This document shows positions 8,210-16,456 of a DNA stretch of 64,000 nt, piece by piece; positions within the stretch are counted from its first letter, which is position 1, and every line of letters starts with the position of its first letter. Source of the DNA: Streptomyces echinatus (GTDB taxonomy: Bacteria > Actinomycetota > Actinomycetes > Streptomycetales > Streptomycetaceae). The notes below the pieces were generated by a model. That model was given only the letters and a program-made list of their open reading frames with translations, ran no database searches and had not been told where the DNA came from. The stretch is from NCBI RefSeq assembly GCF_014203595.1, contig NZ_JACHJK010000003.1, positions 124,001 through 188,000 of the forward strand, written 5' to 3'. Both the position numbers and the translations under genes were made by a program.

Positions 8210-9217
8210 AGAGGGCGTTTGAGGTAGGCAGATTACCCTTGATGCCCTAGTAAGTTCCTCGCCAGGTGGGGGTGGTCTCGTCCATGTGGATCACGGCTTC
8301 GGAGCTGGCGGTGAGGGTCTCGTAGTCGCGGGCGAGACGGCGGTGCATCATGAGCCAACCGATACTCCGCTCGACCACCCAACGCCTTTTCACGACGTGA
8401 AACCCACGGGTATCCGGGTTTCTGTTGACGACTTCGACATCGATTCCGAGACGGGCACCGTGCTCGACGACGGCGTTCTTGAACCCAGTGTCGACCCAAC
8501 TCTTGGAGACGGTCGGGTACTTCTCCTTCGCCTGATCGAGGAGGCGTATTCCAGGGCGTTCTCCGAGAGGCCGGCGGCGGTGACGGTCACAGCGAGGAGG
8601 AGGCCAATCGTGTCGGTGAGGATGCCGCGCTTCCTCCCGACGATCTCCTGCCGCATCCGTTCCTTGGCTGGTCAGGGGCACGTTGCTGGAGGTCTTCACG
8701 CTCTGGGTGTCGATCACGGAGGCGGTCGGCTCGGGCTTGCGCCCCTCCTTCACCCGGGCCAGTCCCGTCAGGTCGTAATTGAGCTGGGCGAAGACTCCCT
8801 CGTCGCGCCAAGCCGCGTAGTAGGCGTAGACGGTGCCGTGGTTGGGGAAGTCGTGCGGGAGGTATTTCCAGGGGATTCCCGTGCGGTTGACGTAGAGGAT
8901 CGCATTGAAGACGTCACGTAAATCGACCTTGGTCGGCTGCCCGGTTGGTCTGCGGTCGAGCCGGGCCCTTCTCCAGGCCGTCAATGACGGCTCGATCAGG
9001 GCCCACCGGGCGTCGGACAGGTCGCTGGGGTCCGCTGCCCATCAGGCGATTCCGTGGCATCTTCAAACCAGACGGACTTCCGAGCACAGAAGCGAACGAG
9101 ACAGATGACCGAGCCTCCGTCCCGGAGAACGTCATTCACCGCCTACGACATGAAAGTCCCGAAAGCAGGGCAGGGACGAAAGCCGCATATAGAGCTGGAC
9201 CTGCATAAACGCCCTCT
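8210..9217 (-). mobile_element. IS5-family insertion sequence, about 1.0 kb
   Basis: Bounded by perfect 11-base inverted repeats: agagggcgttt at 8210-8220 and aaacgccctct at 9207-9217. The interior encodes an IS5-type transposase on the minus strand. Flanking bases (tca on the left side of the repeat, taa on the right) do not form a clear target duplication, so the element may have lost its original flanks or the exact ends may differ by a base. The transposase is frameshifted, so the copy is probably dead on its own. Confidence 0.75.
8247..9023 (-). pseudogene. IS5-family transposase, multiple frameshifts
   Basis: Recognisable in order: DLSDARWALIEPSLTAWRRA, GIPWKYLPHDFPNHGTVYAY, and KPEPTASVIDTQSVKTSSN in one frame; then EIVGRKRGILTDTIGLLLAV in a second frame (about 8655-8550); then back to the first frame for VDTGFKNAVVEHGARLGI and RRWVVERSIGWLMMHRRLAR. 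The DDE catalytic residues fall in these blocks (IDTQS, and the ERSIGWL glutamate region). No in-frame start codon is present before DLSDARW, so the N-terminus is also shifted. At least two frameshifts make it a pseudogene. Confidence 0.85.
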
Positions 9218-9225
9218 AAGAACGT

Positions 9226-9251
9226 CCGCTCTAACGTGCACGTCAGAGCGG
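9226..9251 (-). terminator. Hairpin terminator downstream of tgmB
   Basis: CCGCTCT (9226-9232) pairs with AGAGCGG (9245-9251); the intervening bases include the palindrome ACGTGCACGT, so almost the whole 26 bases can pair. It lies about 40 bases beyond the tgmB stop and abuts the IS. There is no clear T-run, as is common for Streptomyces terminators. Confidence 0.55.
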
Positions 9252-9288
9252 CCTTGAGAACGCGCCGCGCAGGGTTCAGCGGGCCGGC

Positions 9289-10257
9289 TCATGCTTTGGG
9301 ACGGTTTTGGAGTTGGTCAGCGAGAGCGTGGGCGATCGAGTCGGTGATCGAGTCGGGTTGCCATGCCCACTGCCCGTTGGGATTGCACTCGAGGAAGTAC
9401 CACTCGCCGGCAGGCGTGACGGCGAAGTCGAACGCGCCGAATTCGAGTCGGAAGAGGGTGAGATAGGCGGACACCGAGCGCGCGATCCGGTCGGGGACGG
9501 CGATCGGCGTGCACTGCATCAGGGATTGTCGCTGCCGCCAGTCGAGATCGGGGCTGTCGATCTGCACCGCGAACACCCGGTTGCCCACAGCCGTGAGACG
9601 CACGTCGAACGCCTTCTCCACCTTGGCCTGGAACAGGTGCGGGCACATGGCCACGGCGGGGGTGATCTCGTGCGTGCGCACCTCGCGTACCCACACCTGT
9701 TGTGCTTGGCCGTCGATTGCATAGGGGGTGTTCCACAACGGCTTGTAGACCACTGCGCCGGTGTGATGAGAGGCGAAGTCCCGTGCCTGGTCATGGTCGT
9801 TGGTGATCAGCGTGCTGGGGACGGACAGACCGCTGCGCTGAGCGGTGGCGAGTTGGGCCGGCTTGTACTCAGCCGCCCGGTTGCTCCACGGATGATTGAC
9901 GTAGTGGGCTCCGGGAAGCGATGCCAGGATGCCGCCGACACCCCACAGAGATTGGGAAGCCGCGAACCGGCGCTCCTGTCCGTCCAGTGCGGGCGGCCCG
10001 TCGAAGGGTGAGGGACGGCGTGTCCACACGGAGCGCACTTGGGTGAGGTCGAGTTCGCGGGTGGGCGTGCGCAGGGTGCCGCGTTGATCGCCCGTGCGGT
10101 ACGTGGCGGTGAGCGCGGCACCTGTGTGCAGGTCTGTGCCGGGGTCGAGACGGACTACCGGTACCTGGCGTTCCGCGAGGATGCGCAGTACCAGGTCGGT
10201 GGTCACGTCGTGGGTGCTGGTCAGGACCAGCACCGACCCGCTCCGGTCTGTCGTCAT
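9289..10257 (-). CDS. tgmB: ATP-grasp ribosomal-peptide maturase (graspetide synthetase)
   Basis: A 322-residue ATP-grasp ligase of the MvdD/TgmB family that joins side chains of a ribosomal peptide through ester or amide links. Visible blocks: N-terminal VRSVWTRRPSPF and YVNHPWSNRAAEYKPAQLAT, which are conserved in this family; the nucleotide-binding AVVYKPLWNTPYAI; the hinge region HLFQAKVEKAFDVRLTAVGN; and the metal-binding loop EFGAFDFAVTPAGEWYFLEC followed by NPNGQWAWQ. The ATG at 10257 overlaps the tgmA stop (ATGA), so the maturase is translationally coupled to its substrate. No methyltransferase or exporter gene is adjacent. Confidence 0.93.
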   Translation of the reverse strand: MTTDRSGSVLVLTSTHDVTTDLVLRILAERQVPVVRLDPGTDLHTGAALTATYRTGDQRGTLRTPTRELDLTQVRSVWTRRPSPFDGPPALDGQERRFAASQSLWGVGGILASLPGAHYVNHPWSNRAAEYKPAQLATAQRSGLSVPSTLITNDHDQARDFASHHTGAVVYKPLWNTPYAIDGQAQQVWVREVRTHEITPAVAMCPHLFQAKVEKAFDVRLTAVGNRVFAVQIDSPDLDWRQRQSLMQCTPIAVPDRIARSVSAYLTLFRLEFGAFDFAVTPAGEWYFLECNPNGQWAWQPDSITDSIAHALADQLQNRPKA

Positions 10258-10508
10258 GCGTAGTCGTGGTCGGAGTCCGACGAGTCGTCTGAGTCGTAGC
10301 TGTCGGCGCTGCTGGTACTCGTGGAGCTCGAGGTTCCGCTGCTGGTCTGGTGGTTGTGGAGCTCGACGGTGCGGCCGTGGTCGTCGATGACGACGGCGAT
10401 CTGGGTTTCGGGGTCGATCACCGGGGTGCTCATAGGAACGGATACGGTCTCGGCATACGGTGCCATGCGGGTGGTACCCCAGGGTGCGCCGGCATTCCGC
10501 GTGTCCAT
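10254..10508 (-). CDS. tgmA: Graspetide precursor peptide (ATP-grasp-modified RiPP)
   Basis: An 84-residue precursor. The N-terminal leader has the family hallmark APWGTTRMAPYAETVSVP and the recognition segment IDPETQIAVVIDDHGR (residues about 31-46). The C-terminal core from about residue 54 is made almost only of Ser, Thr, Asp, Gly, Tyr and His: TSSGTSSSTSTSSADS, then YDSDDSSDSDHDYA. Ser/Thr hydroxyls and Asp carboxylates are the reacting groups in omega-ester graspetides, so the core offers many possible rings. The ATG at 10508 has the ribosome site GAGGGAG. The tail is richer in Ser than most known cores. Confidence 0.9.
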   Translation of the reverse strand: MDTRNAGAPWGTTRMAPYAETVSVPMSTPVIDPETQIAVVIDDHGRTVELHNHQTSSGTSSSTSTSSADSYDSDDSSDSDHDYA

Positions 10509-10574
10509 TGTTCGACTCCCTCGCTTCCGACTGTTCGCTTGGATGCTCCTCCCCTGTCCCGGGGAGATTTTCAA

Positions 10575-10591
10575 GGCCGCTTCAGGCGGCC
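10575..10591 (-). terminator. GGCCGC/GCGGCC hairpin upstream of tgmA
   Basis: Six-base perfect stem (10575-10580 with 10586-10591) and five-base loop, on the minus strand followed by TTGAAAAT. It can serve as a terminator for the small gene at 10796-11038 or as part of the tgmA leader RNA. The remaining 10592-10795 shows no gene. Confidence 0.4.
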
Positions 10592-10795
10592 TGTCGCTTG
10601 CAACTGCCATGCTTGGCACAGCTGTTAGCCGACGTGGACCTGTGTGGCTCGTGATCGGTGGGCAGCCGCTTCCAACCGTGCGCGCGGCTCGCCGTATGGG
10701 GTGTGCGGGCTCGCCCCCCTCATGACGGCAGGCCTGGGCCGCCGGGCCGACTCCGGCCCGTGCCGCAAGGCACCCGGGTGTGGACGTCGTTGTCC

Positions 10796-11038
10796 TCATG
10801 CTCTGCGGATGAAGTCGATCTGAACCGATGCGAGGAACGGCTGCACGCTGACGCACTGCCAACCGATCGGCTCCACCGCCGTGATGATCTTGTCGATCTC
10901 CTTGCGGACCGCCTTCATGGGCACTCTGGCTCGGCTGTCGATGTCGAAGCCGGCGACGAACATCGCATCGCCCCTGCCATAGGCAGTTCTGGCGTCAGAA
11001 GTGAGCTTTTGCATACGCCACGCGTGTAACAGCCCCAT
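10796..11038 (-). CDS. Hypothetical protein, 80 residues
   Basis: Starts MGLLHAWRMQKLTSDARTAY and ends VQPFLASVQIDFIRRA. Composition is mixed and protein-like, with alternating hydrophobic residues suggesting an alpha/beta fold (AMFVAGFDIDSR as a strand, VRKEIDKIITAVEPIG as a helix). No signal peptide or membrane span. The ORF could extend upstream to 11143, but the extension is Pro/Gly-rich and less convincing. I do not recognise a family. It is co-directional with tgmAB 290 bases downstream, but nothing shows a functional link. Confidence 0.5.
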   Translation of the reverse strand: MGLLHAWRMQKLTSDARTAYGRGDAMFVAGFDIDSRARVPMKAVRKEIDKIITAVEPIGWQCVSVQPFLASVQIDFIRRA

Positions 11039-11349
11039 GTCATTCCTCTTCGTCGCGGGTCGCTCTGGAGGGCAGAAGGTCGGCAGGACACCGACGATCG
11101 CCGGACTGCCCCACCAGGCGCCGCCTTCGTGTGCGTTGCTCACGCGGTGCTCTCTGCGCCACGGCTGCGGGACCGCGGCGAACGGTCTGCAGCGATGCCT
11201 TCATCCTGGCGAGGGGCGTTGAAAAGTGGATGAAATCCCGGTTCACCGGTCGGATGCGGTGGTACGGCGAGGAGAGGAAGAGGCGGTGGCTCGTGGCAGG
11301 ACATGACGTTGTCGCGTGTGCGGGTGTCCGGCCGTGGGCCGTCGACGGT
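11039..11349. other. Intergenic stretch, nothing recognised
   Basis: About 310 bases between the 80-residue ORF and the end of the AfsR-like gene. No coding signal, repeat or hairpin stood out. Confidence 0.4.
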
Positions 11350-14262
11350 CTACGCGAGCTTTCCGGATTCGGTACGGGAGCGGGCGATGGCCGCCTCGAA
11401 CCGGTCGCGCGCCTGGACCAGGTCTTCCGTCGCGGCCTGGGGCCAGCCCAACCGGTTACGGATCTCGGCCTTGAGCCTGGTGCCGGGTCGTTCGCCGACC
11501 GCCGCAAGTGCTCGGGAGTGGCACTGGGCCGCCCGAGCCAGGTTGCCCAGGCACTCCTCAGCGGCGGCGAGTCTGCCGAGGACCGCGGCGAACAGCGGGA
11601 TGTCCCCCACGCGCTCGGCGAGTGCGGCGGCCCTGCTCAGCGCGTCGGCGGCCTGCGCGCAGTGCCCACGGTCCAGCTGGAGCGCCCCCAAGCGGAAGAG
11701 CGTCTTGCTCAGGATCCTGGGTCTGCCGATCCTCTCGGCGAGGCTGACCGACGCCGCGTAGCACTCCTGCGCCTTGTCATGTTCCCCCACCTGATGGTGG
11801 ATGGCGCCGACGTTTGCCAGGTACATCACCGCGAGCCAGTCGTCCTCCGCTCCCTGGGCGAGGTCCGCCGACCGGGCCAGGAGCACGGCGGCCTCGGCCG
11901 GCTCCCCCGCCGCGTTCATGAAGATCCCGAGGGAACCCAGAGCCCGGGCTTCTTCGATGACATCTCCGATGCGGCGGCTGCTCTCAAGGGCATCCCCCAG
12001 CCAGCGACGCGCCTGCTCGTAGTGGCCCTGCAGCCCGTACGCAATGCCCATGCAGGTGCGCAGTTCGCAGACCATTCGCTGGTCGGTGGACTGCTGCGCG
12101 AGCGGCAGCACGATCTCGATCGCGGCCCGGCACTCGTGGTACCGGCCCTGCCGGGTGAGGTAGTCACACAGTCCCCCGGCGAGCCAGCCGGCGTCGTCCA
12201 CGTGGCCCACGGCCGCCGCGTGGGCGACCACGTCGACCAGTTCGCCGCCCACCGCGTCCAGCCACGCCGCCGCCTCCTCCCAGTCGGCGAAGGGCGCGGT
12301 GTCCGCCGGCGGGCCGGTCGGGAAGGCAAAGGGGCCCCAGTCGCTCGCGCGACGGGCGGCGACCACGTAGAGCCGGAACACCCCGGTCCGGGCCGCCGCG
12401 GCTTCCGCGGGGTACCTGGCGGCGACGCGGCGGGCGTAGAGGGCGACCAGGTCGTGCAGGCGGTAGCGGCCCGTGACGGCCTGCTGGACGAGACTCGCCT
12501 CGACCAGGCTCTCCAGGACGCGCTCGGCATCGGTTCGTGTGAGCTCGAGCATGGCGGCCAGTGTCAGCGGGTCGAACTCCACGGTGGGCGAGAGGCCCAG
12601 CACGCGAAAGGCCCGCCGCTCCGCGTCCGGAAGCTGATCGTAGGAGACCCGGAAGGCTGTCTCCACACCGCGGTCCTCGACCGTGAGCTCACCAAGCCGA
12701 CGCTCGTCGTCGGCCAGCCGGACCGCCATGCGCTCCAGCGCCCACAACGGACGACTCTGCACCCGGGCGCCGACGACACGCAGGGCCAGGGGCAGCCGGT
12801 CGCAGAGACGGGCCAGCTCGCGCACCGCCGCACGCTCCGGGTCGGAGCCCGTGCCGCCGACGACGCGGGTCAGCAGGGCCACCGCCTCGTCCATGTCCAG
12901 CGGCGCCAGCGAGACCCTGCGGTCGGCATCCAGCCCGGTCAGCCGCTGACGACTGGTCACCAGTACGAGGCTGCCGGGACCGGCGGGCAGCAGGGGGCGC
13001 ACCTGTTGTGCAGCGCACGCGTCATCGACCACCAGGATCAACCGGAGGACGGCGGTCGCCGCTCTCCACGACGCCGCCAGGCCGTCAAGGTCATGTGATG
13101 CGTCGTCGCCTTCGGTGATGTCGCCGACTGCCCGCAGCAATCGGCGCAGCACGCGCTGCGGGGTCGCTGCTTCCCGCCCCTGCCGGTGACCATGAAGGTC
13201 CACGAACAGGCAGCCATCCGGAAAACGGTCTTGCATGGCACGCGCGGCGCGTACGACGAGCGCGGTCTTGCCGACCCCGGCCATGCCGTCCACCGCACGG
13301 ACCGTCACCACCTGGTCATCGTTAGGCGCGAGAAGCACCTCAAGTTCGTGGTTCCGCCCGGTGAAGCCGTTGACGCCGACCGGGAGTTCGTTCCGCACAC
13401 GTCGGAGCGCGCGATCGACTGCGGGCCGCTGGTCCGTCGATCGGCGTGCCCGTGGCGACGCGCCGACAAGGAAGGATTCATCAGCGCGCAGCACCGCCTC
13501 GTGCACCCGCCGCAGTTCACCGCCTGGCTCCGCTCCCTGTTCCTGCACCAGACGGCGGCGCACCTTGGCGAAGACAGACAGTGCGTCCGCTTGCCGGTTG
13601 CCGGCATAGAGGGCACGCATCAGCAGAGCGGCCAGGGACTCGTTGTGCGGATGCGTTTCGGACAGAGCGAACAGCTCTCCGACGACCTCGGCGTGCCGTC
13701 CCAGCTGCAACTGGCACTCCACCTTGTCCCGCACCAGCGCGAGCCTGTGTTCCGACAGCCGTAGACGCTCTGCCTCGGCGAACGGCCCAGGGATCCCGGA
13801 GAGGGGATCTCCGTGGAAAAGCTCCAGAGCGGCCGACCACGCGCTCACCGCGGCGGCCAGGTCACCGGAATCCCGCCCGGCGTGCGCCTCGGTGACGATC
13901 TCCCTCAGCCGGGCTACGTCCGTCCAGACGTTTCGTGGGTCTATGCGGTAGCCGCCCCGCTCGGTCACGATCAGGGATCCGGAGGCGCTTCCTCGGCCAG
14001 GATCCAGACGTCTGCGCAGCTGGTGCACATAGACCGGAATCACCTTGGCACCGGTGCCCGGCGGCTCCGGCCCCCACACTCCGTCGAGCAACTGCTGCCG
14101 GCTGACGGTCGTGCCCGGCCGTAACAGCAACGCCGTCAGCAGAGCCTGCTGACGAACCGGGCCGAGGTCCAGCTGCACGTCGCCGCGCCAGACCCGCAGC
14201 GGACCGAGCACAGCGAACCGCAGTCGGCTGCCACCCGTCGGCGGCTCCCCCATCGATGGCAC
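11350..14262 (-). CDS. AfsR/SARP-family transcriptional activator with NB-ARC and TPR domains
   Basis: A 970-residue regulator. Residues about 15-100 form an OmpR-like winged helix (FAVLGPLRVWRGDVQLDLG; VSRQQLLDGVWGPEPPG), about 108-255 the bacterial transcriptional activation domain (ALELFHGDPLSGIPGPFAEA), about 300-560 an NB-ARC STAND ATPase with P-loop DGMAGVGKTALVV and Walker B LRLILVVDDA, and the rest tetratricopeptide repeats (QGHYEQARRWLGDALES). This is the AfsR architecture: it integrates kinase signals and activates secondary metabolism. The GTG at 14262 lies seven bases after a TATACT box, suggesting a leaderless mRNA; ATG at 14253 is the alternative. Target genes are unknown; the graspetide and two-component genes are nearest. 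Confidence 0.92.
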   Translation of the reverse strand: MPSMGEPPTGGSRLRFAVLGPLRVWRGDVQLDLGPVRQQALLTALLLRPGTTVSRQQLLDGVWGPEPPGTGAKVIPVYVHQLRRRLDPGRGSASGSLIVTERGGYRIDPRNVWTDVARLREIVTEAHAGRDSGDLAAAVSAWSAALELFHGDPLSGIPGPFAEAERLRLSEHRLALVRDKVECQLQLGRHAEVVGELFALSETHPHNESLAALLMRALYAGNRQADALSVFAKVRRRLVQEQGAEPGGELRRVHEAVLRADESFLVGASPRARRSTDQRPAVDRALRRVRNELPVGVNGFTGRNHELEVLLAPNDDQVVTVRAVDGMAGVGKTALVVRAARAMQDRFPDGCLFVDLHGHRQGREAATPQRVLRRLLRAVGDITEGDDASHDLDGLAASWRAATAVLRLILVVDDACAAQQVRPLLPAGPGSLVLVTSRQRLTGLDADRRVSLAPLDMDEAVALLTRVVGGTGSDPERAAVRELARLCDRLPLALRVVGARVQSRPLWALERMAVRLADDERRLGELTVEDRGVETAFRVSYDQLPDAERRAFRVLGLSPTVEFDPLTLAAMLELTRTDAERVLESLVEASLVQQAVTGRYRLHDLVALYARRVAARYPAEAAAARTGVFRLYVVAARRASDWGPFAFPTGPPADTAPFADWEEAAAWLDAVGGELVDVVAHAAAVGHVDDAGWLAGGLCDYLTRQGRYHECRAAIEIVLPLAQQSTDQRMVCELRTCMGIAYGLQGHYEQARRWLGDALESSRRIGDVIEEARALGSLGIFMNAAGEPAEAAVLLARSADLAQGAEDDWLAVMYLANVGAIHHQVGEHDKAQECYAASVSLAERIGRPRILSKTLFRLGALQLDRGHCAQAADALSRAAALAERVGDIPLFAAVLGRLAAAEECLGNLARAAQCHSRALAAVGERPGTRLKAEIRNRLGWPQAATEDLVQARDRFEAAIARSRTESGKLA

Positions 14263-14269
14263 GCTGGCG

Positions 14270-14275
14270 AGTATA
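14270..14275 (-). promoter_or_regulatory. -10 box for the AfsR-like gene
   Basis: TATACT on the minus strand, seven bases upstream of the GTG start, with no Shine-Dalgarno sequence in between. No good -35 was seen. Suggests leaderless transcription. Confidence 0.4.
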
Positions 14276-14471
14276 GGCCCGTCCCCTCACTCTCCCGGAA
14301 GCACGGGCTTCACGCGGGCAGCCGGGCCTGCGTCCGTCCGGCCAGGCCTGGCGGGAGCCGATCCGAAGGTCACGGCCAAGACGGGGCGGGTGACGCACGT
14401 GGAGCCGACGTGAGCCGACCGGTGCACTGATGTCCGGGCGGGGACTCAGGGGACATGGCCCGGCACCCAGG

Positions 14472-15134
14472 TCAGGTTCCGGGGAGGATACGGCGGGTTT
14501 CGTAGGCCCACATCGCGATCTCGACCCGGTTGCGGGCGCCGAGTTTGGCCATCAGGCTGGCCAGATGCGTCTTCACCGTGCTGAGGCTGATGTGCAGTGC
14601 ATCGGCGATCTCGGTGTTGGTCAGCCCGCGAGCGACGGCGAGGAGCACCTGCTCCTCGCGGGCGGTGACGGCGGAGACCGGCTGGGCCACGGGTCGGCCG
14701 GCGGGCAGGTCCGCGAATGCCTGGAGCAGACGGACGGTGACGCTGGGCGCAATGAGCGCCTCACCGCCGGACGCCGACCGTACGGCCTGCGCCAGAAGGT
14801 CCGGTCCGGTGTCCTTGAGGAGGAATCCGCGGGCGCCGGCACGCAGCGCGCCGTAGACGTACTCGTCGAGGTCGAACGTGGTGATGACGACCACGGCCAG
14901 CGGGTCGGCGACGCCCGGGCCGGCGACCAGCCGGGTGGCCTCGAGCCCGTCGATCACGGGCATGCGGATGTCGAACAAGCAGACGTCGGGGCGCAGTTCG
15001 CGGGCCAGACGTACCGCTTCCTGTCCGTCGGCGGCCTCGCCGACCACCTCGATGCCGGGCTGGGCGTTCAGCATGATCCGCAGCCCGGTGCGGATGATCG
15101 TCTGGTCGTCAGCGACGAGGACGCGTATGGACAC
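14472..15134 (-). CDS. NarL/LuxR-family response regulator
   Basis: About 220 residues from the GTG at 15134 (VSIRVLVADDQTIIRTGLRI). The receiver domain carries the acidic pocket DD at 9-10 and phospho-acceptor Asp55 in CLFDIRMPVIDGLEA; the switch Thr and Lys are in VVVITTFD and FLLKDTGPDLL. The C-terminal LuxR helix-turn-helix reads LTNTEIADALHISLSTVKTH. It overlaps the end of the kinase gene by 26 bases, forming a two-component pair. Position beside a divergent MMPL exporter makes that exporter a likely target. Confidence 0.93.
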   Translation of the reverse strand: MSIRVLVADDQTIIRTGLRIMLNAQPGIEVVGEAADGQEAVRLARELRPDVCLFDIRMPVIDGLEATRLVAGPGVADPLAVVVITTFDLDEYVYGALRAGARGFLLKDTGPDLLAQAVRSASGGEALIAPSVTVRLLQAFADLPAGRPVAQPVSAVTAREEQVLLAVARGLTNTEIADALHISLSTVKTHLASLMAKLGARNRVEIAMWAYETRRILPGT

Positions 15135-16281
15135 CGCTCTCGCTCCTCGCTCTCGGCAGCTCGGCTTCGACATGCCAGCCCCGGTCGGTGCCCGGGCCGG
15201 CTCGTAGTGTGCCGCCGATCAGGGTCGCGCGCTCGCGCAGTCCGGTAAGTCCGTATCCGTCGCGACCCCGGCCGGTGCGCCGGCCGTTGTCGCGCACGCT
15301 CACCCGTACCCAGTGCCGTTCCGCGGCGACCCGAACGACGAGCTCGGTCGCGTCGACCGCGTGGCGCAGCGCGTTGGTCACCGACTCCTGCACGATCCGG
15401 TAGACGGCCGCGTCCACGGCCGGGGGCAGCGTGTCCAGTTCACCGTGGAGCCCCAAGTCGACCCTGAGGCGACCACCCGGGGTGCGCACCAGGCGCTCCA
15501 GATCCGCGACTCCGGCAGGGGGCGCCAGCTGGGCGCCGACTCCGCGGTCGCGCAGCGCGGCGACCATGGCGCGCATTTCCTCCAGCGTGCGCGCCCCTTC
15601 CTCCTCGACCCCTTCCAGCGCCTCGACGGCGGCGGACGGGTCGGTGCCCGCGAGCACCCGGCCCGCCTGAGCGATGATCACCATGGCCGACACGTGGTGG
15701 GCCACCGTGTCGTGCAGTTCCCGGGCGAGCTGCTCGCGCTCGCGGGAGCGCACCTGCTCCAACTGCCGCTCGCGAGCGGTCACCCGGAACCGCACGGCAG
15801 CCCCGACCACGCCGGGCAGCAGCAGGAAGACGAAGCCCACGACGTTCTCGACGACCGGGGTCTCGTCCGTGACGGAACACAGCGCGCCGGCCGCGAGGAT
15901 CACTGCGCCGCCCAGCACGATCTCGCGTCCCGATCCCCACCGGGGCAGCGCGTACACCAGCAGGAGGACGACCGCGCCGACGTACAGACCGACCGGCGCC
16001 CGAGGGGTGGCCACCAGCGAGACCACCTGGAGCACGATCATCCCGCCGAACGCGAGCACGACCGTTGTCAGCGGGCGGGTCCGGCGCCACAGGGGCAGCA
16101 CGCACAGCCATACGGCGAACACCACCGCCACCGGCCGCCACACGACGTTCTCGCGCAGGGTGGCCTCCAGCACCACACCGACAAGGCCCGCGGCGAGCAG
16201 CGCCCAGTCCCGCCACACCCGGGCGGGCGCGTCGGGCGGCCGGGGTTCGGTCCACAGGGTTCGCAGGTCGTCTCGCAGCAC
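15109..16281 (-). CDS. Two-component sensor histidine kinase (HisKA_3, NarX/DesK type)
   Basis: A 390-residue membrane kinase. Residues 25-165 hold five or six hydrophobic segments (for example VGLYVGAVVLLLVYALP). The dimerisation domain has the phospho-acceptor His190 in EREQLARELHDTVAHH. The ATPase part reads YRIVQESVTNALRHAV (N box) and VSVRDNGRR then GYGLTGLRER (G boxes). There is no large extracellular sensing domain, so the signal is probably sensed in or at the membrane. Cotranscribed with the overlapping response regulator. Confidence 0.93.
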   Translation of the reverse strand: MLRDDLRTLWTEPRPPDAPARVWRDWALLAAGLVGVVLEATLRENVVWRPVAVVFAVWLCVLPLWRRTRPLTTVVLAFGGMIVLQVVSLVATPRAPVGLYVGAVVLLLVYALPRWGSGREIVLGGAVILAAGALCSVTDETPVVENVVGFVFLLLPGVVGAAVRFRVTARERQLEQVRSREREQLARELHDTVAHHVSAMVIIAQAGRVLAGTDPSAAVEALEGVEEEGARTLEEMRAMVAALRDRGVGAQLAPPAGVADLERLVRTPGGRLRVDLGLHGELDTLPPAVDAAVYRIVQESVTNALRHAVDATELVVRVAAERHWVRVSVRDNGRRTGRGRDGYGLTGLRERATLIGGTLRAGPGTDRGWHVEAELPRARSESGVHTRPRR

Positions 16282-16456
16282 GGTTCTCAGCCTAGGGGCC
16301 GCGCCGTGCCGCGCATCGGCCGAAAGGACGGGTCGTCACTCCGCCCCGGGGCCGACGGATCCGCGGCCCGCGAGCCGATGCCGCAGAGCGCCGTGGCGAC
16401 GAACCTCGGCATCGGCGGCCGTACAAGGACGGCCGACGAGGTGGTTGGAGGACCCG

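Noticed and set aside
11131..13098. Plus-strand open frame of 655 residues opposite the AfsR-like gene
   Set aside because: Composition (Arg, Gly, His, Val) is that of an antisense frame in high-GC DNA; the minus strand carries a full AfsR domain set.
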